Positions 1 to 6,046 of a DNA stretch of 7,405 nucleotides are shown piece after piece. The position numbers and the translations under genes were made by a program. This DNA comes from Hyphomicrobiales bacterium (GTDB taxonomy: Bacteria; Pseudomonadota; Alphaproteobacteria; Rhizobiales; Xanthobacteraceae): positions 1 through 7,405 of the forward strand of contig PKXB01000058.1 of the NCBI GenBank assembly GCA_003133345.1, written 5' to 3'. How positions within the stretch are numbered: the first letter of the stretch is position 1; each line of letters starts with the position of its first letter. The notes below the pieces were generated by a model. It ran no database searches. It saw only the letters and a program-made list of their open reading frames with translations, and was not told the origin of the DNA.

Positions 1-447
1 CTTGGGTTCGGAGGTCTTGGGCCCGGAGGTCTTGGCCTCGGGTGGCTTATCGGTTTTGTCGGGTTTTACGGATTTGGTCTCGCCGGATTTGGGCTCGGCC
101 TTTTTCTCGTCGCCCTTGGCCTTCTCGTCGCCCTTGCCCGTGCGCTTGGTCGCGCCCGTGCGCTTGCCCGGCGCCGGCGGAGTGCCGAACGATTCCAGAT
201 AGGTGGCAATGATGGCCGCCGATTCGCGGCTGGACGTGTAATGCTCGCGCAGGAAGCCGGACAGGCCGAGCGGGCCGCCGGACTTGCGCAGGGCCTGGGC
301 GCTCTTGTGGCAGAGGGTGCAGTTCGAGGCGAACAGCTGCGCGCCGGACTTGCCCGAATCTAGGTTTTCCTGCGCCCCGGCCGGTGCTGCGGCCAGGCTA
401 CCGACGACACCAAAAATGCACGCTACACGACGCCAAAACCCCGACAT
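1..447 (-). CDS. Secreted c-type cytochrome with Lys/Pro-rich tail (C-terminus beyond window)
   Basis: Reading the minus strand from the ATG at 447-445 gives 149 open codons that run off the left edge without a stop. Residues 1-25 look like a signal peptide: basic start (FWRR), hydrophobic core, AGA before QEN. The haem attachment motif is C43-T-L-C46-H47 in the context FASNCTLCHK, so the product should be exported and covalently loaded with haem by the cytochrome c maturation system. The haem domain is short (about residues 32-88) and has no Met after the CxxCH; His69 (REHY) is the only obvious second axial ligand candidate. From about residue 94 the protein becomes a tail of Lys, Pro, Glu, Gly and Thr with short tandem repeats. 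An AGGA-type ribosome site lies just upstream of the ATG. It is divergent from cfa. The electron partner is unknown; I infer a periplasmic electron-transfer or haem-binding protein. The gene is certain as a coding region; its exact role is not. Confidence 0.85.
   Translation of the reverse strand, partial: MSGFWRRVACIFGVVGSLAAAPAGAQENLDSGKSGAQLFASNCTLCHKSAQALRKSGGPLGLSGFLREHYTSSRESAAIIATYLESFGTPPAPGKRTGATKRTGKGDEKAKGDEKKAEPKSGETKSVKPDKTDKPPEAKTSGPKTSEPK
9..166 (-). repeat. Short in-frame tandem repeats coding the cytochrome tail
   Basis: Three sets of near-identical adjacent units lie in the tail of the cytochrome gene. CGGAGGTCTTGG occurs at 9-20 and 24-35 (15-base period, coding K-T-S-G/E-P). 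CTCGTCGCCCTTG occurs at 106-118 and 124-136 (18-base period, coding KGDEK units). GCCCGTGCGCTTG occurs at 136-148 and 154-166 (18-base period, coding KRTG units). All periods are multiples of three, so the repeats preserve frame. This suggests the tail grew by slippage or unequal recombination. Confidence 0.8.
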
Positions 448-530
448 TCGATATCCTGCCTCTTCTTTTCACGACTCCGCCAGCCGCCAACTATTACCTG
501 ATATTCGTGCCGGTGTGAGCCACATAACAA

Positions 531-548
531 CGGCCAATAAGCTGGCCG
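531..548. repeat. Small perfect inverted repeat between the divergent genes
   Basis: CGGCCA (531-536) and TGGCCG (543-548) are perfect inverted copies separated by six bases. There is no T-run on either side, so it is not a convincing terminator. It sits about 85 bases upstream of the cytochrome start and about 60 bases from the FixK-type box, so it could be an operator, but a 6-base arm in GC-rich DNA can arise by chance. Confidence 0.3.
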
Positions 549-605
549 CCGTGTATAAGAATCCCTAATTTATGGCATTGCTGCGAATATTGATCTTTGG
601 TTTAA

Positions 606-619
606 TTGATAGAGATCAA
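606..619 (+). promoter_or_regulatory. FNR/FixK-type binding site upstream of cfa
   Basis: The sequence TTGAT-AGAG-ATCAA is a perfect 14-base palindrome matching the FNR/Anr/FixK consensus TTGAT-N4-ATCAA. It is centred at 612.5, 77 bases before the cfa ATG. In class II FNR/FixK promoters the site is centred near -41.5, which would put the transcription start near 654. The A/T-rich stretch at about 642-653 would then serve as the -10 region, though it is not a good match to TATAAT. Additional half-sites TTGAT occur at 590-594 and 626-630. The cytochrome start is 159 bases away on the other strand, so the same site could also serve that gene. Confidence 0.75.
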
Positions 620-689
620 CGGGTTTTGATCGGCGGCATCGTAGGAAAAATATAGCGTCGCGAGTAGCTCGACCTGACGGAGGCGGCCG

Positions 690-1955
690 ATGGACCGCTT
701 GCTTCGGTTTCTGCTCAAGACCTTTGTCCAGCGAGGAACATTCAGGGTTACCACCTCGCGCGGAACGGTCTTAACCTTCGGCGATGGGACCGGCCAGCCG
801 GTATGGGTGCGCTTTGCCACCCGCGCGGCCGAGTGGGGAATTCTCCTCGATCCCGAGCTCAAATTCGGCGAGTCCTATATGAACGGCACGTTCGTGGTCG
901 AGCGGGGCTCGATCGCCGACGTTCTTGCCATCATGCTTGGCCAGAATTCCGACGTTCCGCACTGGGCGCGGCCGCAGGGGCTGCTGCGCTTTCTTAACCG
1001 CCGTTTGCAGCAGTTCAATCCGCGCCGGCGCGCGCGCAACAACGTGGCGCATCATTACGATCTTGATGGCCGGCTCTATTCGCTGTTCCTCGACGCCGAC
1101 CGGCAATACAGCTGCGGCTATTTCGAGAGCCCCGAGCAGTCGCTCGACGACGCCCAGATCGCAAAGAAGCGGCATCTCGCCGCCAAGCTGCTGCTCGCCC
1201 GCGACCACCACGAGCGAGACTTGCGCGTGCTCGACATCGGCTGCGGCTGGGGCGGGCTCGGACTTTATCTTGCCGAGGTCGCCGGCGCCGACGTGACCGG
1301 GGTCACGCTGTCGCAGGAGCAGCACGCCATCGCCAACGAACGCGCCGCGGAAAAGGGCGTGGCCGAACGGGCCCGCTTCAACCTGCAGGACTATCGCGAC
1401 GTCGCGGGACCATTCGACCGCATCGTGTCGGTCGGCATGTTCGAACATGTCGGCATCAACCATTACGAGACGTTCTTTCGCAAGAGCGCGCAATTGCTCA
1501 ACGATGACGGCGTGATGGTGCTGCATTCGATCGGCCGCTCGGAAGGTCCGAACGCGACCAGCCCATGGATCGCGAAATATATTTTTCCCGGCGGCTACAT
1601 CCCGTCGCTGTCGGAGGTGCTGCCGCACATCGAGAAAGCCGGGCTGCTGGTCACCGACATGGAAATCCTGCGTCTGCATTACGCCGAGACGCTCAAGCAA
1701 TGGCGCGACCGATTCCTCGCCCACCGCGAGCAGGTCGAGCGCATCTACGATCGGCGCTTCGTGCGGATGTGGGAGTTCTATCTGGCCGCGTCCGAAATGT
1801 CGTTCCGTGAGCAGGACTTGATGGTATTCCAGGTCCAGCTCACCAAGCGGCAGGACGTGGTGCCGATGACGCGGGACTATATCGGCCGCGAGGAGCGCCG
1901 GCTGCGCGGCGCCGAAGGCGAGCGTCACCCGCCGCTGCGGCTCGCCGGCGAGTAG
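690..1955 (+). CDS. cfa: Cyclopropane-fatty-acyl-phospholipid synthase
   Basis: The 421-residue product belongs to the CFA synthase family of SAM-dependent methyltransferases, which add a methylene across the double bond of unsaturated acyl chains in membrane phospholipids. The SAM-binding motif is LDIGCGWGG at residues 181-189. Family catalytic and bicarbonate-site residues are all present by motif: Cys142 (QYSCGYF), Glu252 (MFEHVG), His279 (LHSIG) and Tyr331 (LHYAETL), corresponding to E. coli C139, E239, H266 and Y317. The C-terminal MWEFYLAASEMSFR block is typical. Length is near that of E. coli Cfa (382) with a longer polar C-terminus. The ATG at 690 is supported by ACGGAGG at 677-683, six bases upstream. 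There is no signal peptide; it acts at the inner face of the membrane. The FixK-type box upstream suggests low-oxygen induction. Neighbouring genes give no pathway link. A mycolic-acid-type cyclopropane synthase is a less likely alternative label. Confidence 0.95.
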   Translation: MDRLLRFLLKTFVQRGTFRVTTSRGTVLTFGDGTGQPVWVRFATRAAEWGILLDPELKFGESYMNGTFVVERGSIADVLAIMLGQNSDVPHWARPQGLLRFLNRRLQQFNPRRRARNNVAHHYDLDGRLYSLFLDADRQYSCGYFESPEQSLDDAQIAKKRHLAAKLLLARDHHERDLRVLDIGCGWGGLGLYLAEVAGADVTGVTLSQEQHAIANERAAEKGVAERARFNLQDYRDVAGPFDRIVSVGMFEHVGINHYETFFRKSAQLLNDDGVMVLHSIGRSEGPNATSPWIAKYIFPGGYIPSLSEVLPHIEKAGLLVTDMEILRLHYAETLKQWRDRFLAHREQVERIYDRRFVRMWEFYLAASEMSFREQDLMVFQVQLTKRQDVVPMTRDYIGREERRLRGAEGERHPPLRLAGE

Positions 1956-2014
1956 ACGGCCGGCGCCAGTACTGTGTCGATCATAGGACCGTCAAGCCTC
2001 ATCGAAAGGCCACA

Positions 2015-2045
2015 CACGCTATTTTCATCAGCAGTGATTAGCGTG
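2015..2045. repeat. Bulged hairpin between cfa and dnaB
   Basis: CACGCTA (2015-2021) pairs perfectly with TAGCGTG (2039-2045). Inside it, ATCA (2027-2030) pairs with TGAT (2035-2038) around a GCAG loop, leaving a five-base bulge TTTTC on the left arm only. The full structure has 11 base pairs. It starts 60 bases after the cfa stop and ends about 100 bases before dnaB. No T-tract follows, so it is not a classic terminator; it could be an mRNA end-stabilising structure, a rho-dependent 3' end or a leader element. Confidence 0.4.
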
Positions 2046-2119
2046 GACAGCGGCGATTAATTGCCAGCCGGCCATCGCGTAATGCCCTGAGCGGTGTAAG
2101 CCAAGGTCAATCAAAGTTT

Positions 2120-2132
2120 CGTCAAATTGACG
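2120..2132. promoter_or_regulatory. Perfect palindrome just before the dnaB ribosome site
   Basis: CGTCAA-A-TTGACG is a perfect 13-base palindrome with one central base, ending four bases before the AAGGA ribosome site of dnaB. A further GTCAA half-site lies at 2106-2110, a direct copy of the left arm. As RNA it could form a 5-bp stem with a 3-base loop next to the ribosome site; as DNA it could be an operator. No matching regulator is known to me. Confidence 0.35.
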
Positions 2133-2146
2133 GAACAAGGAATGTC

Positions 2147-3649
2147 ATGGCGCCGCTCGAATCAGTTGCCCGCAAGCCGGTCGAAGAAACTGCCCAAAAC
2201 TTTCGTTCCGCTCCGCACAATATCGAGGCGGAACAGGCGCTATTGGGCGCGATCCTGGTCAACAACGAGGCCTTCTACCGGGTCTCCGATTTCCTCAATC
2301 CGGAGCATTTCTTCGAGCCGATTCACCAGAAAATCTATCAGCTTGCGCGCGATCTGATCCGCGCCGGCAAGGTGGCGACCCCGGTCACGCTGAAGACCTT
2401 CATCGGCGCCGACATCGATATCGGCGGCATGACGGTGAGCCAGTACCTGGCGCGGCTGGCCGCCGAGGCGACCACCATCATCAATGCCGAGGACTACGGT
2501 CATACCATCTACGACCTGTCGATCCGCCGCGCGCTGATCATCGTCGGCGAGGACATGGTCAACGTCGCCTTCGACGCGCCGGTCGATTTCTCGCCGCGCA
2601 ACCAGATCGAGGACGCCGAGCGCCGGCTGTACGAGCTGGCCGAGACCGGGCGCTACGACGGCGGTTTCCAGCGTTTCGCCCAGTCGCTCACCACCGCGAT
2701 CGACATGGCGGCGCACGCCTTCCAGCGCGACGGTAAGCTTTCCGGCGTCGCCACCGGGCTCGACGAACTCGACCGCATGATGGGCGGCCTGCAGCCGTCC
2801 GACCTGATCATCCTCGCCGGCCGTCCCGGCATGGGCAAAAGCGCGCTGGCCACCAATATCGGCTACAACGTCGCGCGCGCCTGGCGCGGGGAAGTGCGCG
2901 CCGACGGGCACACGGTCACCGCCAATGGCGGCATCGTCGGCTTCTTTTCGCTGGAAATGTCGGCCGAGCAGCTCGCCACCCGCATCATCGCCGAGCAGAC
3001 CGGCATTCCGTCGCACCAGATCAGGCGCGGCGGCATCAGCGAGGCCGAGTTCGAGCGCATCAAGGACCACTCGATCGAATTGCAGAACTTGCAGTTCTTC
3101 GTGGACGAAACCGGCGGCTTGTCGGTGGCCCAGCTCGCCGCCCGCGCGCGCCGGCTCAAGCGCCAGCGCGGCCTCGACCTGCTGATCATCGACTATCTGC
3201 AACTGCTGCAGGGCTCGACCCGCCGCTCGGCGGAAAACCGCGTGCAGGAAATCACCGAGATCACGACCAAGCTCAAGGCGCTCGCTAAGGAGCTCAACGT
3301 GCCGGTGCTGGCGCTGTCGCAGCTCTCGCGCCAGGTGGAAAGCCGCGACGACAAGCGCCCGCAGCTTTCCGATTTGCGTGAATCAGGCTCGATCGAACAA
3401 GACGCCGACGTGGTGCTGTTCGTATTCCGCGACGAGTACTATCACCAGATGCGCAAGCCGCTGGAGACCAACCGCGAGAAATTCGCGGAATGGCTGGCGG
3501 AGGGCGAAAAGGTGCACGGCCGGGCCGAGATCATCATCGGCAAGCAGCGCCACGGCCCGACCGGCACGATCGAACTGCAATTCGAAGGCGCCATCACGAA
3601 ATTCTCGACCTTGGCGAAGCCCGACCATCTGCCAGAGCGGATCGGGTAA
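2147..3649 (+). CDS. dnaB: Replicative DNA helicase DnaB
   Basis: The 500-residue product is a hexameric replicative helicase that unwinds DNA at the fork using ATP. The N-terminal primase-interacting domain begins at APHNIEAEQALLG (about 22-34). The RecA-like domain has Walker A GRPGMGKS (225-232, Lys231), SLEMS with the catalytic Glu270, Walker B LLIIDYLQL (345-353, Asp349), LSQLSR (390-395) and the arginine-finger motif KQRHGPTG (466-473, Arg468). All motifs are intact. A stretch of about 20 residues (243-262, RAWRGEVRADG...) sits between Walker A and SLEMS; from memory this is common in Rhizobiales DnaB and absent in E. coli. The ATG at 2147 is supported by AAGGA at 2137-2141, five bases upstream; the ATG at 2142 is in another frame. 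In many alphaproteobacteria dnaB follows rplI; here cfa precedes it instead. Confidence 0.97.
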   Translation: MAPLESVARKPVEETAQNFRSAPHNIEAEQALLGAILVNNEAFYRVSDFLNPEHFFEPIHQKIYQLARDLIRAGKVATPVTLKTFIGADIDIGGMTVSQYLARLAAEATTIINAEDYGHTIYDLSIRRALIIVGEDMVNVAFDAPVDFSPRNQIEDAERRLYELAETGRYDGGFQRFAQSLTTAIDMAAHAFQRDGKLSGVATGLDELDRMMGGLQPSDLIILAGRPGMGKSALATNIGYNVARAWRGEVRADGHTVTANGGIVGFFSLEMSAEQLATRIIAEQTGIPSHQIRRGGISEAEFERIKDHSIELQNLQFFVDETGGLSVAQLAARARRLKRQRGLDLLIIDYLQLLQGSTRRSAENRVQEITEITTKLKALAKELNVPVLALSQLSRQVESRDDKRPQLSDLRESGSIEQDADVVLFVFRDEYYHQMRKPLETNREKFAEWLAEGEKVHGRAEIIIGKQRHGPTGTIELQFEGAITKFSTLAKPDHLPERIG

Positions 3650-3656
3650 GGCGCGC

Positions 3657-3717
3657 GGTTCCCGCATGGAACCCCCGCATCGGGGCGTGGGCGCCAACCA
3701 GACACGCGGGATGGTTG
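3657..3717. repeat. Tandem inverted repeats after dnaB
   Basis: Three inverted repeats follow the dnaB stop by seven bases: GGTTCC-CGCAT-GGAACC (3657-3673), CCCCG-CAT-CGGGG (3673-3685) and CAACCA (3695-3700) with TGGTTG (3712-3717). The first two share the heptamer CCCGCAT (3661-3667 and 3674-3680) at their centres and touch at base 3673. No T-run follows any of them. Together they could form the dnaB mRNA 3' end or a transcription barrier before the next promoter, but this is inference. Confidence 0.45.
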
Positions 3718-3743
3718 AAACGATCCGCGTAAGAACTTAAGCT
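3715..3743 (+). promoter_or_regulatory. Candidate sigma-70 type promoter for the TPR gene
   Basis: TTGAAA (3715-3720) and TAAGCT (3738-3743) are separated by 17 bases and lie about 55 bases upstream of the TPR start. The match to TTGACA / TATAAT is moderate. The -35 overlaps the right arm of the last inverted repeat after dnaB. If real, it would start a TPR - Cys-rich protein - alr transcript. Confidence 0.4.
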
Positions 3744-3763
3744 CATCACATCACAGCCAAAGA

Positions 3764-3780
3764 GCGCGCCGTCAGCGCGC
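3764..3780. repeat. GCGCGC inverted repeat before the TPR gene ribosome site
   Basis: GCGCGC at 3764-3769 and 3775-3780 can form a 6-bp stem around CGTCA. It ends six bases before the AGGGAGA ribosome site of the TPR gene, so it would lie in its 5' leader. Each arm is itself a palindrome, which weakens the case for a designed hairpin in GC-rich DNA. Confidence 0.3.
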
Positions 3781-3798
3781 CGGCCCAGGGAGAACAGC

Positions 3799-5388
3799 AT
3801 GCGTAAATCTCTGCTCGCAGCAGCCGCCGCAGGCGTGGCAACGCTCGGACTTTGGGCCTCGCCAAGCATCGCGCAAGACGATACCGATCAGAAATTCGGC
3901 ACAGTCCATTTCGCCACCTCTTGCAACGAGACGGCGCAGCGGCGATTTGACCGCGCCATGCGGTACCAGCATTCGTTCTGGTACAAGGCATCCAGGGAAA
4001 TATTCGAGGAGACGCTCAAGGCCGATCCGACCTGCGGCATTGCCTATTGGGGCATGGCGCTCGGGCTGCTCGACAATCCGCACAACCCGCCACCTGCGCC
4101 CAACCTGCCGCTCGGCCTAGCCGCTATTCAGGCGGCGAAAGCCACGGGCGCCAAGTCGCAGCGCGAGCGCGACTACATCGACGCTCTGGCGGCCATGTAT
4201 GTCGATTACGACAAGATCCCCCATGGGGCTCGCGTGCAGTCCTACCTCAAGGCGATGGAAGCGCTGGCCGCAAAATATCCCGACGACGACGAGGCGCAGA
4301 TCTTCTACGCGATCACGCTGAACGTCGCGGCCTCGCCGACCGACAAGACTTACGCCAATCAACTCAAGGGAGCGGCCATCCTGGAGGCGATCAACAAGCG
4401 GCAGCCCCGGCACCCGGGTGTCGCTCATTATCTCATTCACCTCTATGACTCTCCTGCGCTCGCGGAGAAAGGGATCGACGCCGCCCGGCGCTACTCCAAG
4501 ATCGCGCCGGCTGCGCCGCATGCGCAGCACATGCCCTCGCATATCTTCACCCGCGTCGGACTCTGGAAAGACTCGATTGCGGCCAATATTGCCTCCGTGC
4601 AAGCGGCCAAGGCGGAAAAGTCGCCCGGTGATCAGATGCACGGGCAGGACTATTTGGTCTACGCCTATCTGCAACTCGACCAGGATAAGAACGCGCGCGC
4701 CGTCATCGACGATATGGCTGTGAGCACTTTCGGTCCGGATGCATTCGCTGGGCATTTCGCGGCTGCCGCCTCACCGGCGCGCGACATGGTGGAACGCGGC
4801 GATTGGAAAGGCGCGGCGCAGCTTCAAGTCCGTCCGAACAAATTTCCCCATGTCATGGCGATCACGTATTTCGCCCGCGCGCTCGGCGCGGCGCGCTCCG
4901 GCAATCCGGACACTGCCAAGGCCGATATCGCAAAGCTTGCCGAAATGCGTGACAAGCTGACGGCGGACAAGGTCGGCTATTGGCCGCAGATCGTCGACAT
5001 CCAGCGCCAGATCGCTACCGCCTGGCAGCTCTATGCCGAGGGCAAATATGATGACGCGCTCAAAGCGATGAGCGCGGCCGCCGACGCCGAAGACAAAACC
5101 GAGAAGTCGCCGGTCACGCCGGGCCCGCTGATGCCCGCGCGCGAGCTCTACGGCTATATGCTGCTCGATCGCGGCATGGCCAAGGAGGCGCTGGCGGCGT
5201 TCGAGGCGACCATGGCGAAGGAGCTCAACCGCTTCAACGGATATGCCGGTGCGGCGAAAGCTGCGCAGGCGCTCGGCGACAAGGCGAAAGCGAAGGCCAA
5301 CTATGAAAAACTGGTTGCGCTCGCCAGCACGGGTGATAACGACCGCCCGGTGCTGGCCGAGGCGAAGGCGTTCGTCGCAAGCAACTAG
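3799..5388 (+). CDS. Exported tetratricopeptide-repeat protein
   Basis: The 529-residue product starts with a clear signal peptide (MRKSLL, an Ala/Gly/Leu core to about residue 20, SIA before QDD at 25/26), so it should be periplasmic or secreted. The rest is mostly helical with TPR-like repeats. The clearest is about 54-90 (A-R-Y, FEETLKADPTCGIAYWGMAL); others are near 153-180, 225-270, 404-430 and 449-510. Two histidine-rich blocks stand out: HPGVAHYLIH (His205, 210, 214) and HAQHMPSHIF (His241, 244, 248). The mature part has only two cysteines, Cys42 and Cys79, which could form a disulphide. The ATG at 3799 has AGGGAGA at 3787-3793, five bases upstream. The next gene begins 35 bases after the stop. 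TPR proteins usually mediate protein contacts; I do not recognise a specific function. The label is sure at the level of fold and export, not role. Confidence 0.85.
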   Translation: MRKSLLAAAAAGVATLGLWASPSIAQDDTDQKFGTVHFATSCNETAQRRFDRAMRYQHSFWYKASREIFEETLKADPTCGIAYWGMALGLLDNPHNPPPAPNLPLGLAAIQAAKATGAKSQRERDYIDALAAMYVDYDKIPHGARVQSYLKAMEALAAKYPDDDEAQIFYAITLNVAASPTDKTYANQLKGAAILEAINKRQPRHPGVAHYLIHLYDSPALAEKGIDAARRYSKIAPAAPHAQHMPSHIFTRVGLWKDSIAANIASVQAAKAEKSPGDQMHGQDYLVYAYLQLDQDKNARAVIDDMAVSTFGPDAFAGHFAAAASPARDMVERGDWKGAAQLQVRPNKFPHVMAITYFARALGAARSGNPDTAKADIAKLAEMRDKLTADKVGYWPQIVDIQRQIATAWQLYAEGKYDDALKAMSAAADAEDKTEKSPVTPGPLMPARELYGYMLLDRGMAKEALAAFEATMAKELNRFNGYAGAAKAAQALGDKAKAKANYEKLVALASTGDNDRPVLAEAKAFVASN

Positions 5389-5423
5389 GACAAACGGCGC
5401 AAACGATCGCGGCCGCTGACGCG

Positions 5424-5990
5424 ATGAAAAGAACCACCGTCCTTGCCGCTGTCGTCGCCTTCGGGCTGGCCGGTGCGCTGGCGGTTTTCGGTTTGCCGCT
5501 GCCGGACCGCGGCGGGGCCGTGGCACCGCCCAGCCATCCGGTTTGGGCCGAGGTGCAATGGCCCTTCGCGATGGACGAATGGGGCAAGGGCAAAGCGTTT
5601 CGGTGCACGGCGGCCGACTGCGGCGCTGAGATCAACCTTTATATCCGGGCCAAGATCGGCTTCTGCAATTGCACGACCGGTGTAGCCGATGACGACGAGC
5701 TCAATCGCCTGAGCGACTTCAATCTGATGGGCGACAAGCCTTCGGTTTTGGGGCCGGGCCACTCGATCGCTGTGGCGTGGATGAAGGGCCGCAGCCGGTC
5801 TTACACGGTCGCCGGTGCCTTTCGCGCGGGACAATCAGCACTGGCGGTTGCTTTCAACGATCATTGCGACGCCATCGTCGCCACCGTCGTGGTCGCGCAC
5901 GATCGGCCGGCGATCATCGAGCCCAGCGTCATCGAATTCCTCAACAACAAGACCATCCTGCACTGGGCCGAGGTAACGCTTGGTCTGTAA
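5424..5990 (+). CDS. Exported or anchored Cys-rich protein of unknown function
   Basis: This 188-residue protein has a basic start (MKRTT) and a hydrophobic segment at about 6-26 that could be a signal peptide (ALA at 18-20) or an uncleaved anchor. The conserved-looking core begins at WAEVQWPFAMDEW. Five cysteines follow: Cys61 and Cys66 (FRCTAADCG), Cys81 and Cys83 (GFCNC) and Cys148 (NDHCD). The pattern CX4C ... CXC suggests disulphides or a metal site in the periplasm. I recall similar uncharacterised proteins in Bradyrhizobium-type genomes but cannot name a family. It lies 35 bases after the TPR gene and 56 before alr, on the same strand. No good ribosome site is visible before the ATG at 5424, so translation may depend on coupling or on a weak site. 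The start could differ by a few codons. No function is claimed. Confidence 0.8.
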   Translation: MKRTTVLAAVVAFGLAGALAVFGLPLPDRGGAVAPPSHPVWAEVQWPFAMDEWGKGKAFRCTAADCGAEINLYIRAKIGFCNCTTGVADDDELNRLSDFNLMGDKPSVLGPGHSIAVAWMKGRSRSYTVAGAFRAGQSALAVAFNDHCDAIVATVVVAHDRPAIIEPSVIEFLNNKTILHWAEVTLGL

Positions 5991-6046
5991 CACCGGTGCC
6001 CCGCCCCGCATGGACGCCCCGCGCGCGGGCGGCTAAACCCTAGCCC

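Noticed and set aside
284..568. Plus-strand open frame over the cytochrome start
   Set aside because: It overlaps the minus-strand gene whose signal peptide and CxxCH motif are clear, and its translation has no recognisable features.
771..1928. Long minus-strand open frame opposite cfa (385 codons)
   Set aside because: It is a GC-rich antisense shadow of a gene with complete CFA synthase motifs; its translation is low in recognisable domain features and has no ribosome site support.
1941..1952. Perfect palindrome CTCGCCGGCGAG at the end of cfa
   Set aside because: It codes the last residues of Cfa and has no T-run after it; GC-rich coding DNA yields such palindromes often.
2061..2085. TTGCCA and TAATGC as a dnaB promoter
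   Set aside because: The spacer is only 13 bases, too short for a sigma-70 promoter; I could not support any dnaB promoter.
2240..3202. Long minus-strand open frame opposite dnaB
   Set aside because: The plus strand encodes all DnaB motifs in order; the reverse frame gives an Ala/Val/Asp-rich product with no recognisable domain.
4117..5526. Minus-strand open frames opposite the TPR gene
   Set aside because: Arg-rich products without domains; the plus frame has signal peptide, ribosome site and TPR pattern.
6018..6029. Palindrome CCCGCGCGCGGG between the Cys-rich gene and alr
   Set aside because: It is simple alternating CG sequence with no T-run and would form only a short stem; not enough to call a terminator or operator.
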